A DNA stretch of 64,000 nt from Tidjanibacter sp. (GTDB lineage: Bacteria > Bacteroidota > Bacteroidia > Bacteroidales > Rikenellaceae): positions 1 to 64,000 of the forward strand of contig JAGBFH010000010.1 of the NCBI GenBank assembly GCA_017936605.1. Direction: 5' to 3'. Positions within the stretch are counted from its first letter, which is position 1. Every line of letters starts with the position of its first letter. The position numbers were made by a program, and so were the translations under genes. Shown here piece by piece: positions 54,912 through 62,749 of the stretch. Below the pieces are notes generated by a model. It saw nothing but the letters and a program-made list of their open reading frames with translations. It was not told the origin of the DNA and did no database searches.

Positions 54912-55988
54912 ATGAAAAAGACTATACTACTGGTGTTGTGTGCGGCAATGTCACTACTGGCTGCAGCACAGAACACTCGAATGGTTCAGGGTGTTGTTTT
55001 CAATGAAGCAGATGTCCCTATGGAGGGTGTAACCCTGAGTTCGGTTGGCCTGCCCGCCTCGTGCGTGACGGGTGAGAATGGTACATTCCAGCTCTATGTG
55101 TCGCCCTATGCCAAAAAGGTCGAGGCCTCGATGGAGGGCTACATCTCCCAGACCGCCGAGATTGATGGCTCCTACTTGGTTTTCAAATTGAAAGTAGATA
55201 GGGAGTATGTCAGGAGGAAGGCTCTGGCCGAGGCGGCTGCTCGTCAGGCCGCAGAGCAGGAGGCCGCCGCCAAAGCAAAGGCCGAGGAGGAGGCACGACT
55301 GGCTGCCGAGGCTAAAGCCGCTGCCGAGGCTAAAGCCGCCGAGGAGGCTCGCATTGCCGCTGAAAAAAAGGCCGCTGCTGAGGCTAAGGCTGCCGAGGAG
55401 GCACGCATAGCCGCTGAGAAAAAGGCTGCTGCCGAGGCTAAAGCCGCTGCCAAAGCCGAGGAGAAGGCTCGATTGGCCGCAGAGAAGGCTGCCGACAGCA
55501 AGAAGGCAAAACCTGAAAAGAGCCCTAAACCTAAGAAGGTTACCCCAAAACGATACTTCTCTTATCTCAGCGCAGGCGTTCCTATGGCGTGGGATAGTGG
55601 CAGTTTCGCCCTCTCCTACACCGGAGGTGGCTTCAACAAGAAGGGTAATCTCTTCCTTGGAGGAGGCGTGGATGTCACATCTGCCATATTCGACCAGGAG
55701 GAAGATGTATTACAAGTAGGTCTCTATGGCAATGGAAAATACTTTTTCTCCTCGAAAAGATTCCGTCCCTTTGTTTCTCTGTCGCTTGGCGTATCTTTGA
55801 ATCGGCAGGTTGTGTATTGGGGCCCAGAAGATATTGACATCGATGAGTATGTCGGTCTTTATGTAAAACCCGAACTTGGTCTACTGGTCAATATCACAAA
55901 TAATTTGGGCGTTTACGCCTCTTGTGATTTGCGCACAAATCTTGGATATGAACCATTTTTGTGCGTCAACCTGGGCGTTACATTCTAA
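54912..55988 (+). CDS. Outer-membrane protein with regulatory-like domain and Ala/Glu/Lys coiled coil
   Basis: The 358-residue product has a signal peptide ending in LLAAAQ. A carboxypeptidase-regulatory-like domain (MVQGVVFNEADVPMEGVTLSS) fills about residues 22-95. An alanine-rich coiled coil of repeated AEAKAAEEARIAAEKK-like units spans about 100-205, then a Lys/Pro linker and a strand-rich C-terminal part (YFSYLSAGVP, KRFRPFVSLSLGVS, ending CVNLGVTF with a terminal Phe) that looks like a small beta barrel. The coiled coil could span the periplasm like a TolA stalk. It is the upstream member of a tandem pair with the gene at 56083. Confidence 0.8.
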   Translation: MKKTILLVLCAAMSLLAAAQNTRMVQGVVFNEADVPMEGVTLSSVGLPASCVTGENGTFQLYVSPYAKKVEASMEGYISQTAEIDGSYLVFKLKVDREYVRRKALAEAAARQAAEQEAAAKAKAEEEARLAAEAKAAAEAKAAEEARIAAEKKAAAEAKAAEEARIAAEKKAAAEAKAAAKAEEKARLAAEKAADSKKAKPEKSPKPKKVTPKRYFSYLSAGVPMAWDSGSFALSYTGGGFNKKGNLFLGGGVDVTSAIFDQEEDVLQVGLYGNGKYFFSSKRFRPFVSLSLGVSLNRQVVYWGPEDIDIDEYVGLYVKPELGLLVNITNNLGVYASCDLRTNLGYEPFLCVNLGVTF

Positions 55989-56019
55989 AACTTGCATACA
56001 CTTGGCTCGGCTCCTCCTG

Positions 56020-56067
56020 CAAAAAAAGCAGGAGAAGTTGGGCGAACTTCTCAGGATTGGTAAATAA
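56020..56067 (+). pseudogene. Remnant of the small lipoprotein 3' end
   Basis: The bases ending CTCAGGATTGGTAAATAAAA match the end of the lipoprotein gene at 54870-54899 (CTCAAGATTGGTAAATAAAA), including the last codons and stop. It lies directly before the second OMP-like gene, as the full lipoprotein gene lies before the first. It marks the left breakpoint of a tandem duplication. Confidence 0.75.
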
Positions 56068-56082
56068 AAATAGCCTACAACT

Positions 56083-57048
56083 ATGAAAAGGAGAATACTA
56101 CTTGTGTTGTGTGCCGCAATGTCGATTATGGCAATGGCGCAAAACACGCGAATGGTGCAGGGTGTTGTTTTCAATGAAGCAGATGTCCCAATGGAGGGCG
56201 TTACCCTGAGTTCGGTCGATTTTCCTGCCTCGTGCGTGACGGGTGAGAATGGTACATTCCAGCTCTATGTGTCGCCCTATGCCCAAAAGATACAGGCCTC
56301 GATGGAGGGCTTTATCTCGCAGACTGCCGAGATTGATGGCTCCTATATGGTATTCAAGCTGAAAGTCGATAGGGAGTATGTCAGGAGGAAGGCTCTGGCC
56401 GAGGCGGCTGCTCGTCAGGCCGCAGAGCAGGAGGCCTCCGCCAAAGCAAAGACCGAGGAGGAGGCACGACTGGCTGCCGAGAGAGCGACCACAACAATGG
56501 CTTATGCGGAGCAAAAAGAGTATAATGCGTGGAGTGCCGAAGAGAGTGCCCAGCCCAGCATTAACTCGCCAAAACGGCGTTATAGGTTTGTCAGCGTAGG
56601 TGTTCCGGTGATTCGTGGCGGTACCGGTTACCCCTTCTCTTATACGGAAGGCGTTTTCAACCAGAGTGGTAATCTCTTCCTTGGACGAGGCCTGGATTAT
56701 ACATCTATCTCACATACTGAGGAGGGAGATAAACCAGATTGGGAAAAAGAAAGATCTGAAGAGAAACAAATAGGTATCTATGGTAATGGCAAATTATTCT
56801 TACCCACAAAAAGATTTCGCCCCTTTATTTCTCTCTCTCTTGGCGTGAGTTGGAAGCAGATTTCAAGTTATGAGTATGTCATTAGCGATGGCAACTACGC
56901 AGATAGCAACTACGCAGGCTTAGGTCTTTATTCAAAAGCTGAGATTGGTCTACTGATCAATATCCTAAATAGTTTTGGGGTTTACACCTCTTTTGATTGC
57001 AAAAATTTAGGTGATTTCTTCTCCTTCAACCTGGGCGTGGCATTCTAA
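56083..57048 (+). CDS. Tandem paralogue of the coiled-coil outer-membrane protein
   Basis: The 321-residue product is nearly identical to the 54912 protein in signal peptide and regulatory-like domain (about residues 1-125), at DNA level too. Its Ala/Glu/Lys coiled coil is cut to about 25 residues and replaced by a polar linker (YAEQKEYNAWSAEESAQ). The C-terminal barrel-like part has diverged (YRFVSVGVPV, KRFRPFISLSLGVSW, ending SFNLGVAF). The pair suggests duplication, then change in stalk length and in exposed loops. Confidence 0.8.
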   Translation: MKRRILLVLCAAMSIMAMAQNTRMVQGVVFNEADVPMEGVTLSSVDFPASCVTGENGTFQLYVSPYAQKIQASMEGFISQTAEIDGSYMVFKLKVDREYVRRKALAEAAARQAAEQEASAKAKTEEEARLAAERATTTMAYAEQKEYNAWSAEESAQPSINSPKRRYRFVSVGVPVIRGGTGYPFSYTEGVFNQSGNLFLGRGLDYTSISHTEEGDKPDWEKERSEEKQIGIYGNGKLFLPTKRFRPFISLSLGVSWKQISSYEYVISDGNYADSNYAGLGLYSKAEIGLLINILNSFGVYTSFDCKNLGDFFSFNLGVAF

Positions 57049-57070
57049 AGCGGTGTACCCACATCTCAAC

Positions 57071-57102
57071 AAAACAAGGTCGGCTTTCCGCCGACCTTGT
57101 TT
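57071..57102 (+). terminator. Terminator after the tandem pair
   Basis: AAAACAAGGTCGGC pairs with GCCGACCTTGTTTA around TTTCC, 22 bases past the stop. The stem sequence is the same as at 54052. Confidence 0.9.
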
Positions 57103-57255
57103 AATATTGGCACCCCCACTCTCTAAGGTGGGGCGAGATAGCTCGCATCTCAAAAACAAAAGGCTCACGCTCGCGGGCCAAGTAGCATAAAACAGGAAGT
57201 CCCCCTCACAGGAGGGGGATTTAGGGGGTGGGTAACACAAATGGCGCGAGCCATC
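57103..57255. repeat. Repeat cluster between the tandem pair and tRNA-Cys
   Basis: Two copies of a GCGAG-(palindrome)-CTCGCA-CTCAAAAACAAAAGG unit begin near 57133 and 57246. Between them, on the minus strand, is a CCCTAAATCCCCC hairpin (about 57187-57235) related to the constant hairpin at 29015, 62874 and 63088. No gene. Confidence 0.75.
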
Positions 57256-57312
57256 TCGCACCTCAAAAACAAAAGGTCGGCTTGATGCCGACCTTTTGTT
57301 TTTGAGGTGCGA
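57256..57312 (-). terminator. tRNA-Cys terminator containing an acceptor-stem copy
   Basis: A perfect 26-base stem (57256-57281 with 57287-57312) closes on a 5-base loop. Its tRNA-side arm includes the 3' acceptor strand of tRNA-Cys, TCGCACC, and its distal arm includes GGTGCGA, identical to the tRNA's 5' acceptor strand. The core GGTCGGC stem is the same as at 54052 and 57071. Confidence 0.85.
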
Positions 57313-57375
57313 AGCGGAATCGAACCGCTGTAGAAGGTTTTGCAGACCTTTGCCTAGCCACTCGGCCATCGCACC
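57305..57375 (-). tRNA. tRNA-Cys (GCA)
   Basis: Read on the minus strand, the acceptor stem GGTGCGA pairs with TCGCACC, the anticodon loop CTGCAAA gives anticodon GCA, and the T-arm has GGTTCGATTCC. The 3' CCA is not encoded. It has no neighbours in the same transcript that I can see. Confidence 0.96.
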
Positions 57376-57554
57376 AATCATCTATTCCTCAGCAACTTAC
57401 CCCTCTTTCTTTCGACTACGGCCCTGCCCGTATCCCTTCACACGGCCCCTGGGGCGGTTGCTTTCGGAGCACAAAAGTAACTATTTTATCTCAAACTCCA
57501 AATTTTTTTCGTAAATTTACCTCACAGAATTGAGTTTTTACACTTTAGCCGACG

Positions 57555-58673
57555 ATGACCATACACGACCTCACTCTCATATTCACCCCCGGCTTGGGCC
57601 AAAAGGGGGCTGCACACCTCATCGACACCTTCGGGAGTGCCGAGGCTGTTTTCCGCGCCTCCGAGGGCGACCTCAGGGAGCTGGCTGGCATCAACAGCGA
57701 CAAGCTCATAGGCGACATACGCTCGCGGGCGGGTCTGCGTGCGGCCGAGCGCGAGATGGACCATTGTGAGCGTCACCACATCTTCGCCATAGCCGCCACC
57801 GACAGCGTCTACCCTCCCCTGCTCCGCGAGTGCGCCGACCGCCCCCACATACTCTTCGCCCAGGGCTCCCTGGAGCCACTTACGGCACCCTCGGTGGCCT
57901 TTGTGGGCACGCGCACCATCACCTCCTACGGTCAGGCCGCAGGTCGTCGACTGGTGGAGCAGCTCCACTCGCTCAAGGGGGATGTCACTATCGTGAGCGG
58001 TCTGGCCTTTGGCAACGATGAGAACGCCCACAAGGCGGCCCTCGAGGTGGGGGCCAAGACTGTGGCGGTCATCGCCAACGCCCTGCCCGAGGTGACACCC
58101 GCGGGCAACCGCAACCTCGCCGACCGCATACTCTCCGACGGTGGCACTATCGTCACCGAGATATCCTCACAGCACAAGAATACGGGCCGTTTCTTCCCCT
58201 CGCGCAACCGTATAATAGCCGCCCTTGCGAGTGGCACAGTAGTCGTGGAGTCGCCCTACGAGGGAGGCTCGCTCATCACGGCCGAATATGCTCTCGGCTA
58301 TGGTCGCACGGTGATGGCTGTGCCCGGCCGCGCCTTCGACAAGAGCTCCTACGGCTCCAACCTGCTCATCAAGCAGAACAAGGCCGCGATGGTCTGCTCG
58401 GGTGGCGACATACTCTACGAGCTCGGCTGGGATGTGGTCAAGCAGGAGAGCGAAACCTTCGCCCCCACCCTTCACCCCACCGAGACCCTCAACCTCCAGC
58501 CCGACGAGCGCCAACTGCTCGAGGCTATAACGGTGGGCGAGGTTGTGGAGTATGAGGCCCTGGTGGGTCGCACCGGCTTTACGCCCGCACGCGTGGTGGC
58601 CCTTGTGACCTCGCTGGAGTTGTGCGATGCGGTGAGAATCCTGCCCGGCAGAAAGTGTGAACGATTAGTATAA
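57555..58673 (+). CDS. dprA: DNA-processing protein DprA
   Basis: The 372-residue product binds incoming single-stranded DNA and loads RecA during transformation. The Rossmann-like DprA core has YPPLLRECADRPHILFAQG, VAFVGTRTITSYG, VSGLAFGNDENAHKAAL and GGTIVTEI, followed by FPSRNRIIAALASGTVVVE. The usual G-I-D after SGLA reads G-N-D here. A winged-helix domain closes the protein (LLEAITVGEVVEYEALVGRTGFT). It is followed 11 bases later by tatD. Confidence 0.95.
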   Translation: MTIHDLTLIFTPGLGQKGAAHLIDTFGSAEAVFRASEGDLRELAGINSDKLIGDIRSRAGLRAAEREMDHCERHHIFAIAATDSVYPPLLRECADRPHILFAQGSLEPLTAPSVAFVGTRTITSYGQAAGRRLVEQLHSLKGDVTIVSGLAFGNDENAHKAALEVGAKTVAVIANALPEVTPAGNRNLADRILSDGGTIVTEISSQHKNTGRFFPSRNRIIAALASGTVVVESPYEGGSLITAEYALGYGRTVMAVPGRAFDKSSYGSNLLIKQNKAAMVCSGGDILYELGWDVVKQESETFAPTLHPTETLNLQPDERQLLEAITVGEVVEYEALVGRTGFTPARVVALVTSLELCDAVRILPGRKCERLV

Positions 58674-58684
58674 AACCCCACAAG

Positions 58685-59512
58685 ATGCGACTCATAGATA
58701 CACATACCCACATATACGGCCCCGAGTTCGACGAGGACCGCGACGCCACCTTCGAGCGCGCCCGCGAGGCGGGCCTCGAGGCCTTCATCTTCCCCGCCAT
58801 AGACCACCTCACAAATGAGGCACAATTCGCCCTCACAAGGGAGCGAAAGGATTGCTACTCACTCATTGGCCTCCATCCCACATCGGTCAACGACAACCCC
58901 CACTGGAGGAATGAACTCGCCGAGGTGGAGCGACTTCTGGAGGCGTGCAATAGGCCCTCGGGCGAGGCAGCTGTGGGAAGCCCCGAGCGCCCCGTGGAAC
59001 GCTTCTATGGCATAGGCGAGGTGGGATTGGACTTCTACTGGAGCAGCGACTTTATGGCCGAGCAGGAGGAGGCCTTTCGCCGTCAGGTGGAGCTGGCAGT
59101 GGAGTATGACCTACCTCTTGTTATACACACGCGCAGCGCGTGGGAGCGTATGCTCACCATTCTCGAGGGCTACAAGGGCCGAGCAAGGGGCATCCTCCAC
59201 GCCTTTGGCGAGAGCGCCGAGGTGTGGGAGCGCATAGAGCGTCTGGGGGGCTTCAGGGTCGGCATTGGCGGTGTAGTCACCTACAAGAAGAGCCCGCTGC
59301 TGGAGAGTGTACCCCAGATTCCGCTCGAGAGCATCGTGCTGGAGACCGACTCGCCATACCTTTCGCCCGTACCTTTTAGGGGAAAACGCAACGAACCCAA
59401 AAATTTAGTGTATATTTGTGAGCAGATTGCACGCCTTAAGGGGTGCAGCCCCGAAGAGGTGGCCGAGGTAACGAGCCGCAATGCTCGCGAAATTTTTGGC
59501 CTGGAGGATTAG
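58685..59512 (+). CDS. tatD: TatD-family metal-dependent hydrolase
   Basis: The 275-residue amidohydrolase-fold protein has the first metal site MRLIDTHTHIYGPEF, GLHPTSV, GIGEVGLDFYW, VIHTRSAWE, LHAFGES and LETDSPYLSPVPFRGKRNEP. TatD proteins act as 3'-5' exonucleases or deoxyribonucleases in DNA repair. Its stop lies 28 bases before ansA; dprA, tatD and ansA run in one direction with short gaps and may form an operon. Confidence 0.94.
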   Translation: MRLIDTHTHIYGPEFDEDRDATFERAREAGLEAFIFPAIDHLTNEAQFALTRERKDCYSLIGLHPTSVNDNPHWRNELAEVERLLEACNRPSGEAAVGSPERPVERFYGIGEVGLDFYWSSDFMAEQEEAFRRQVELAVEYDLPLVIHTRSAWERMLTILEGYKGRARGILHAFGESAEVWERIERLGGFRVGIGGVVTYKKSPLLESVPQIPLESIVLETDSPYLSPVPFRGKRNEPKNLVYICEQIARLKGCSPEEVAEVTSRNAREIFGLED

Positions 59513-59540
59513 ACAACAACCTGAAACGCAGAAAGATACT

Positions 59541-60563
59541 ATGAAAAGTTCCGTACTACTCATCTACACCGGTGGCACCATCGGTATGCACACCGACCCC
59601 GAGAGTGGCGCACTCGTGCCCTTCGACTTCAACCACATCTACGAGGAGTTCCCCTCGCTGCGCAGGCTCGAGGTCGATATTGAGGTACTGCCCTTCGAGC
59701 CCATAGACTCCTCCAACGCCTCGCCGGAACTGTGGGTGCGACTGGCCGAGAACATCAGGGACAACTATGAGCGTTTCGACGGTTTTGTGGTGCTGCACGG
59801 CACCGACACAATGTCCTATAGTGCAAGCGCTCTAAGCTTTATGCTCCACAACCTCGCGAAGCCTGTGGTCTTCACCGGTAGCCAAATTCCTATCGGTGTG
59901 CTGCGTACCGACGGCCGCGAGAACCTCATCACAGCCATTGAGATTGCCGCCGCTAAGGACTCCAAAGGCAGGGCTGAGGTGCCGGGTGTGAGCCTCTACT
60001 TCCAGAACCGCCTCTTCCGCGGCAACCGCACGACCAAGCAGAGTGCCGAGGAGCTCAGCGCTTTTGCGTCGAACAACTACCCGCCACTTGCCGAGGTGGG
60101 TGTGAGCATACAGTACAACCATACCTATATTGCTCGCCCCAAGGCGGGTGCGCAGTTCTCGATTGACACCAGGTTGGAGCGCGATGTGGCCATCGTGAAG
60201 ATTTTCCCGGGCCTTACGGAGAGCATCTTTAGGGCTATGCTCTCGAGCGGCATCAAGGGCGTGGTGCTGGAGACCTACGGTGCGGGTAACGCCCCCACCA
60301 AAGAGTGGTTCATCGGCGCGCTGAAGGAGGCCATCGCCAAGGGTATCAGCGTGGTGAATGTGACGCAGTGTAGCAATGGCGAGGTGAATATGGACATCTA
60401 CGAGACGGGCGTGGCGCTGCAAAAGATTGGCGTCATCAGCGGTAGGGATATGACCACCGAGGCAGCTGTGACGAAGATGATGTATGTTTTGGCCCACGAA
60501 CACACCCCCGCCCGCCGCGCCAAAATGCTCAAAAAATCAATTTGCGGCGAATTTGGGAAGTAA
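59541..60563 (+). CDS. ansA: Type I L-asparaginase
   Basis: The 340-residue product starts at 59541, preceded by ATACT; an in-frame start at 59481 would overlap tatD. The two catalytic threonine motifs are present as IYTGGTIGM and VVLHGTDTMSYSASALSFML. The absence of a signal peptide fits the cytoplasmic type I enzyme, which converts asparagine to aspartate and ammonia. Confidence 0.95.
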   Translation: MKSSVLLIYTGGTIGMHTDPESGALVPFDFNHIYEEFPSLRRLEVDIEVLPFEPIDSSNASPELWVRLAENIRDNYERFDGFVVLHGTDTMSYSASALSFMLHNLAKPVVFTGSQIPIGVLRTDGRENLITAIEIAAAKDSKGRAEVPGVSLYFQNRLFRGNRTTKQSAEELSAFASNNYPPLAEVGVSIQYNHTYIARPKAGAQFSIDTRLERDVAIVKIFPGLTESIFRAMLSSGIKGVVLETYGAGNAPTKEWFIGALKEAIAKGISVVNVTQCSNGEVNMDIYETGVALQKIGVISGRDMTTEAAVTKMMYVLAHEHTPARRAKMLKKSICGEFGK

Positions 60564-60569
60564 TTTTCC

Positions 60570-60600
60570 TTGAAAACCAAAAATTATTCTTATCTTGCGC
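60570..60600 (+). promoter_or_regulatory. Promoter of tRNA-Ser (GGA)
   Basis: TTG at 60570-60572 lies 18 bases before TATCTTGCG at 60591-60599, a -7 box one T short of consensus. The tRNA begins about 40 bases later. Confidence 0.5.
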
Positions 60601-60638
60601 CGCATTTCGCCGCTTAAGGGTTACGCGAGCGGCAAAAA

Positions 60639-60726
60639 GGAGAGGTGACCGAGTGGTTTAAGGAGCGCGCCTGGAAAGTGCGTATACCTCAAAAGGGTAT
60701 CGAGGGTTCGAATCCCTCTCTCTCCG
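60639..60726 (+). tRNA. tRNA-Ser (GGA)
   Basis: The 88-base class II tRNA has acceptor GGAGAGG with TCTCTCC, anticodon loop CTGGAAA (GGA, reading UCC/UCU), a long variable arm (TATACCTCAAAAGGGTA) and T-arm GGGTTCGAATCCC. CCA is not encoded. Confidence 0.96.
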
Positions 60727-60730
60727 CCCC

Positions 60731-60865
60731 GAAGAAAATTTTTCGACAGACAACTGCCTTTGGCAGTTGTCTTTTTTTGGTGCGGTAACCGCTGGGGAGC
60801 TTGCTCACCAAGCGGTTGCTGTACAAAAAAAGGCTACCACGCAGAGGTGTCGAAAAATTTTCTTT
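60731..60865 (+). repeat. Inverted-repeat element after tRNA-Ser (copy 1), with terminator
   Basis: An 18-base inverted repeat (GAAGAAAATTTTTCGACA at 60731-60748; 17 of 18 complementary bases at 60848-60865) bounds a 135-base block. Inside are a terminator (GACAACTGCC/GGCAGTTGTC at 60749-60771 then seven T) and a second hairpin built on AACCGCT/AGCGGTT. The same element follows the other tRNA-Ser at 62617-62749. Confidence 0.85.
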
Positions 60866-61200
60866 GAGCATTAAGGAGTGCAAGGGATCACAAGCCGCCG
60901 TAGGCGGTGCAGTAATCCCCACATTTCCTCACCTTACAGACCTCTCCCGCCTTCGGCACCCTCCCCTAATTTAGGGGAGGGTATATAAGGTCATTAAGGT
61001 CCTTAAAGACCCTAAGGGCTTGTAAGACCTATGGACCCTTTTGGCCCTTTTAGCCCTTTTGTCGGTAGACGGTAGACATTATCGGGCACGACGCGAATAA
61101 GGGTGGAGCATCCCACCGCCTTCCCTTCGAGAAACAAGCGTAGTGCAGTAATCCCTTCGCCACAAAACTACACCCCTATTTTGCCATTCCGCTAAACATT
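60866..61200. repeat. Repeat cluster with 9-base array (copy 4) before the flavodiiron gene
   Basis: Order: GCCGCCGTAGGCGGTGCAGT (60895-60914); CAGACCTCTCCCGCC with the CCCCTAATTTAGGGG palindrome; a short 9-base array at about 60985-61064 (GGTCATTAA, GGTCCTTAA, GACCTATGG, CCCTTTTGG units); GTCGGTAGACGGTAGAC; and a GGGTGGAGCATCCCACC palindrome with AAGCGTAGTGCAGTAATCCC. The cluster reappears at 62770-63380 in a partly different order. No gene. Confidence 0.82.
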
Positions 61201-61210
61201 CCTATCTTTG
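61181..61210 (+). promoter_or_regulatory. Promoter of the flavodiiron gene
   Basis: TTG at 61181-61183 and TATCTTTG at 61203-61210 are separated by 19 bases. The ATG at 61242 follows after a 31-base gap. Confidence 0.75.
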
Positions 61211-61241
61211 TTCTGTAAAAGAAACATAAGAGAGAAGCATT

Positions 61242-62405
61242 ATGAACAAGCAGATTACAAAGGCTATAAAATACATAGGTGTAGACGATCTCGACTTGGA
61301 CCTCTTTGAGAGTCAGTATATTATCCCCAATGGCGTATCCTACAACTCCTACCTCATCCTCGATGAGAAGGTGGCCATTATGGACAGTGTCGACGAGCGC
61401 AAGAGTCACGAGTGGCTCACAAATTTGGAGGCCGCCCTGCAAGGCCGCGTGCCCGACTATCTCATCGTTCAGCATATGGAGCCCGACCACGCAGGCAGCA
61501 TAAAGCACCTTGTGGATCGCTACCCCGAGATGATGATTGTGGCCTCGGAGCGCGCAGTGAAGATGTTGCCCCAGTTCTTCTTTGATGTGGATTTCACCAC
61601 CCGCACCATAGCCGTCAAGGAGGGCGATACCCTCTCGCTCGGTAGCCACACCTTGCAGTTCATTATGGCCCCTATGGTCCACTGGCCCGAGGTGATGGTG
61701 ACCTACGAGCAGAGCGAGAAGATACTCTTCTCGGCCGACGGATTCGGCAAGTTCGGCGCACTCTGCCACCAGGAGGAGTGGGCTTGCGAGGCACGCCGCT
61801 ACTACTTCAACATCTGCGGCAAATACGGCGCCCCCATTCAGGCGTTGCTTAAGAAGGCCGCCGCGCTGGAGATTGCACAAATCTGCCCCCTGCACGGCCC
61901 CATCCTGAGTGAGAACCTCGGCTACTACCTCTCGCTCTACAACACTTGGAGCAGCTATGAGCCCGAGGCGAAGGGTGTCCTTATCGCCTACGCCTCCATC
62001 CACGGCGGCACCGCGAAGGCGGCCAAAGCCTTTGCCGAGATGTTGCGCGAGCGCGGCGTGGAGAGGGTGAGCACCACCGACCTCTGCCGTGACGATATGG
62101 CAGAGGCTATTGAGGATGCCTTCAAGTATGACCGCCTGGTTGTGGCCGCCTCGTCTTACGATGCCAGCCTCTTTCCTCCGATGTACAACTTCCTCCACCA
62201 CCTCCAGCTCAAGGGCTACCAGAAACGCCGCGTGGGCATCATCGAGAACGGCTCGTGGGCACCTTGTGCCGGCCGCGTGATGAGAGCGATGCTGGAGCAG
62301 ATGAAGGACATTGAGATTCTCGAGCCAATGGTCACCCTCCGCTCGCGTATGACCCCCGACAACCTCCCCGCAATGGAGGCCCTCGCAGGCGAGTTGGCAA
62401 AGTAG
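61242..62405 (+). CDS. Flavodiiron protein (A-type flavoprotein)
   Basis: The 387-residue product has an N-terminal metallo-beta-lactamase-like diiron domain (VQHMEPDHAGS giving H-x-E-x-D-H, MVHWPEVM, FSADGFGKFG, CPLHGPIL) and a C-terminal flavodoxin domain (IAYASIHGGTAKAAKAFAE, VVAASSYDASLFP, GIIENGSWAPCAGR). Such enzymes reduce oxygen or nitric oxide to protect anaerobes. No rubredoxin domain is fused, so an external electron donor is needed. Direct repeats flank the gene on both sides. Confidence 0.94.
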   Translation: MNKQITKAIKYIGVDDLDLDLFESQYIIPNGVSYNSYLILDEKVAIMDSVDERKSHEWLTNLEAALQGRVPDYLIVQHMEPDHAGSIKHLVDRYPEMMIVASERAVKMLPQFFFDVDFTTRTIAVKEGDTLSLGSHTLQFIMAPMVHWPEVMVTYEQSEKILFSADGFGKFGALCHQEEWACEARRYYFNICGKYGAPIQALLKKAAALEIAQICPLHGPILSENLGYYLSLYNTWSSYEPEAKGVLIAYASIHGGTAKAAKAFAEMLRERGVERVSTTDLCRDDMAEAIEDAFKYDRLVVAASSYDASLFPPMYNFLHHLQLKGYQKRRVGIIENGSWAPCAGRVMRAMLEQMKDIEILEPMVTLRSRMTPDNLPAMEALAGELAK

Positions 62406-62438
62406 CGATATACTATAAGGGGTTTCGTTGGTGTTTTT

Positions 62439-62468
62439 TTGCAAAAGCGAAAAAATGCACTACCTTTG
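62439..62468 (+). promoter_or_regulatory. Promoter of tRNA-Ser (TGA)
   Basis: TTG at 62439-62441 and TACCTTTG at 62461-62468 are separated by 19 bases. The tRNA begins 59 bases after the -7 box. Confidence 0.7.
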
Positions 62469-62527
62469 CGACGACATTTGTGGCTTGCGTCGTGCCTTTG
62501 TGCGGCTCGCCGCAGATGTTTAAGACT

Positions 62528-62612
62528 GGAAAGATGGCAGAGTGGTCGAATGCGGCGGTCTTGAAAACCGTTGAACAGCGATGTTCCGGGGGTTCGAATC
62601 CCTCTCTTTCCG
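62528..62612 (+). tRNA. tRNA-Ser (TGA)
   Basis: The 85-base class II tRNA has acceptor GGAAAGA pairing perfectly with TCTTTCC, anticodon loop CTTGAAA (TGA, reading UCA), a long variable arm and T-arm GGGTTCGAATCCC. CCA is not encoded. Confidence 0.96.
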
Positions 62613-62616
62613 CCCC

Positions 62617-62749
62617 GAAGAAAATTTTTCGACAGACAACTGCTTTTGGCAGTTGTCTTTTTTTGTGCAGTAACCGCTGGGGAGCTTGCTCACCAAGCGG
62701 TTGCTGTACAAAAAAGGCTACCACACAGAGGTGTCGAAAAATTTTCTTT
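62617..62749 (+). repeat. Inverted-repeat element after tRNA-Ser (copy 2), with terminator
   Basis: The element matches 60731-60865 almost base for base, again starting 4 bases after the tRNA. The ends are at 62617-62634 and 62732-62749. The internal terminator is GACAACTGC/GCAGTTGTC at 62635-62657 followed by seven T. Confidence 0.88.

Noticed and set aside
60731..62749. Integrated element bounded by the two tRNA-Ser genes
   Set aside because: There is no integrase, relaxase or other mobility gene between them, only a flavodiiron gene and repeats.
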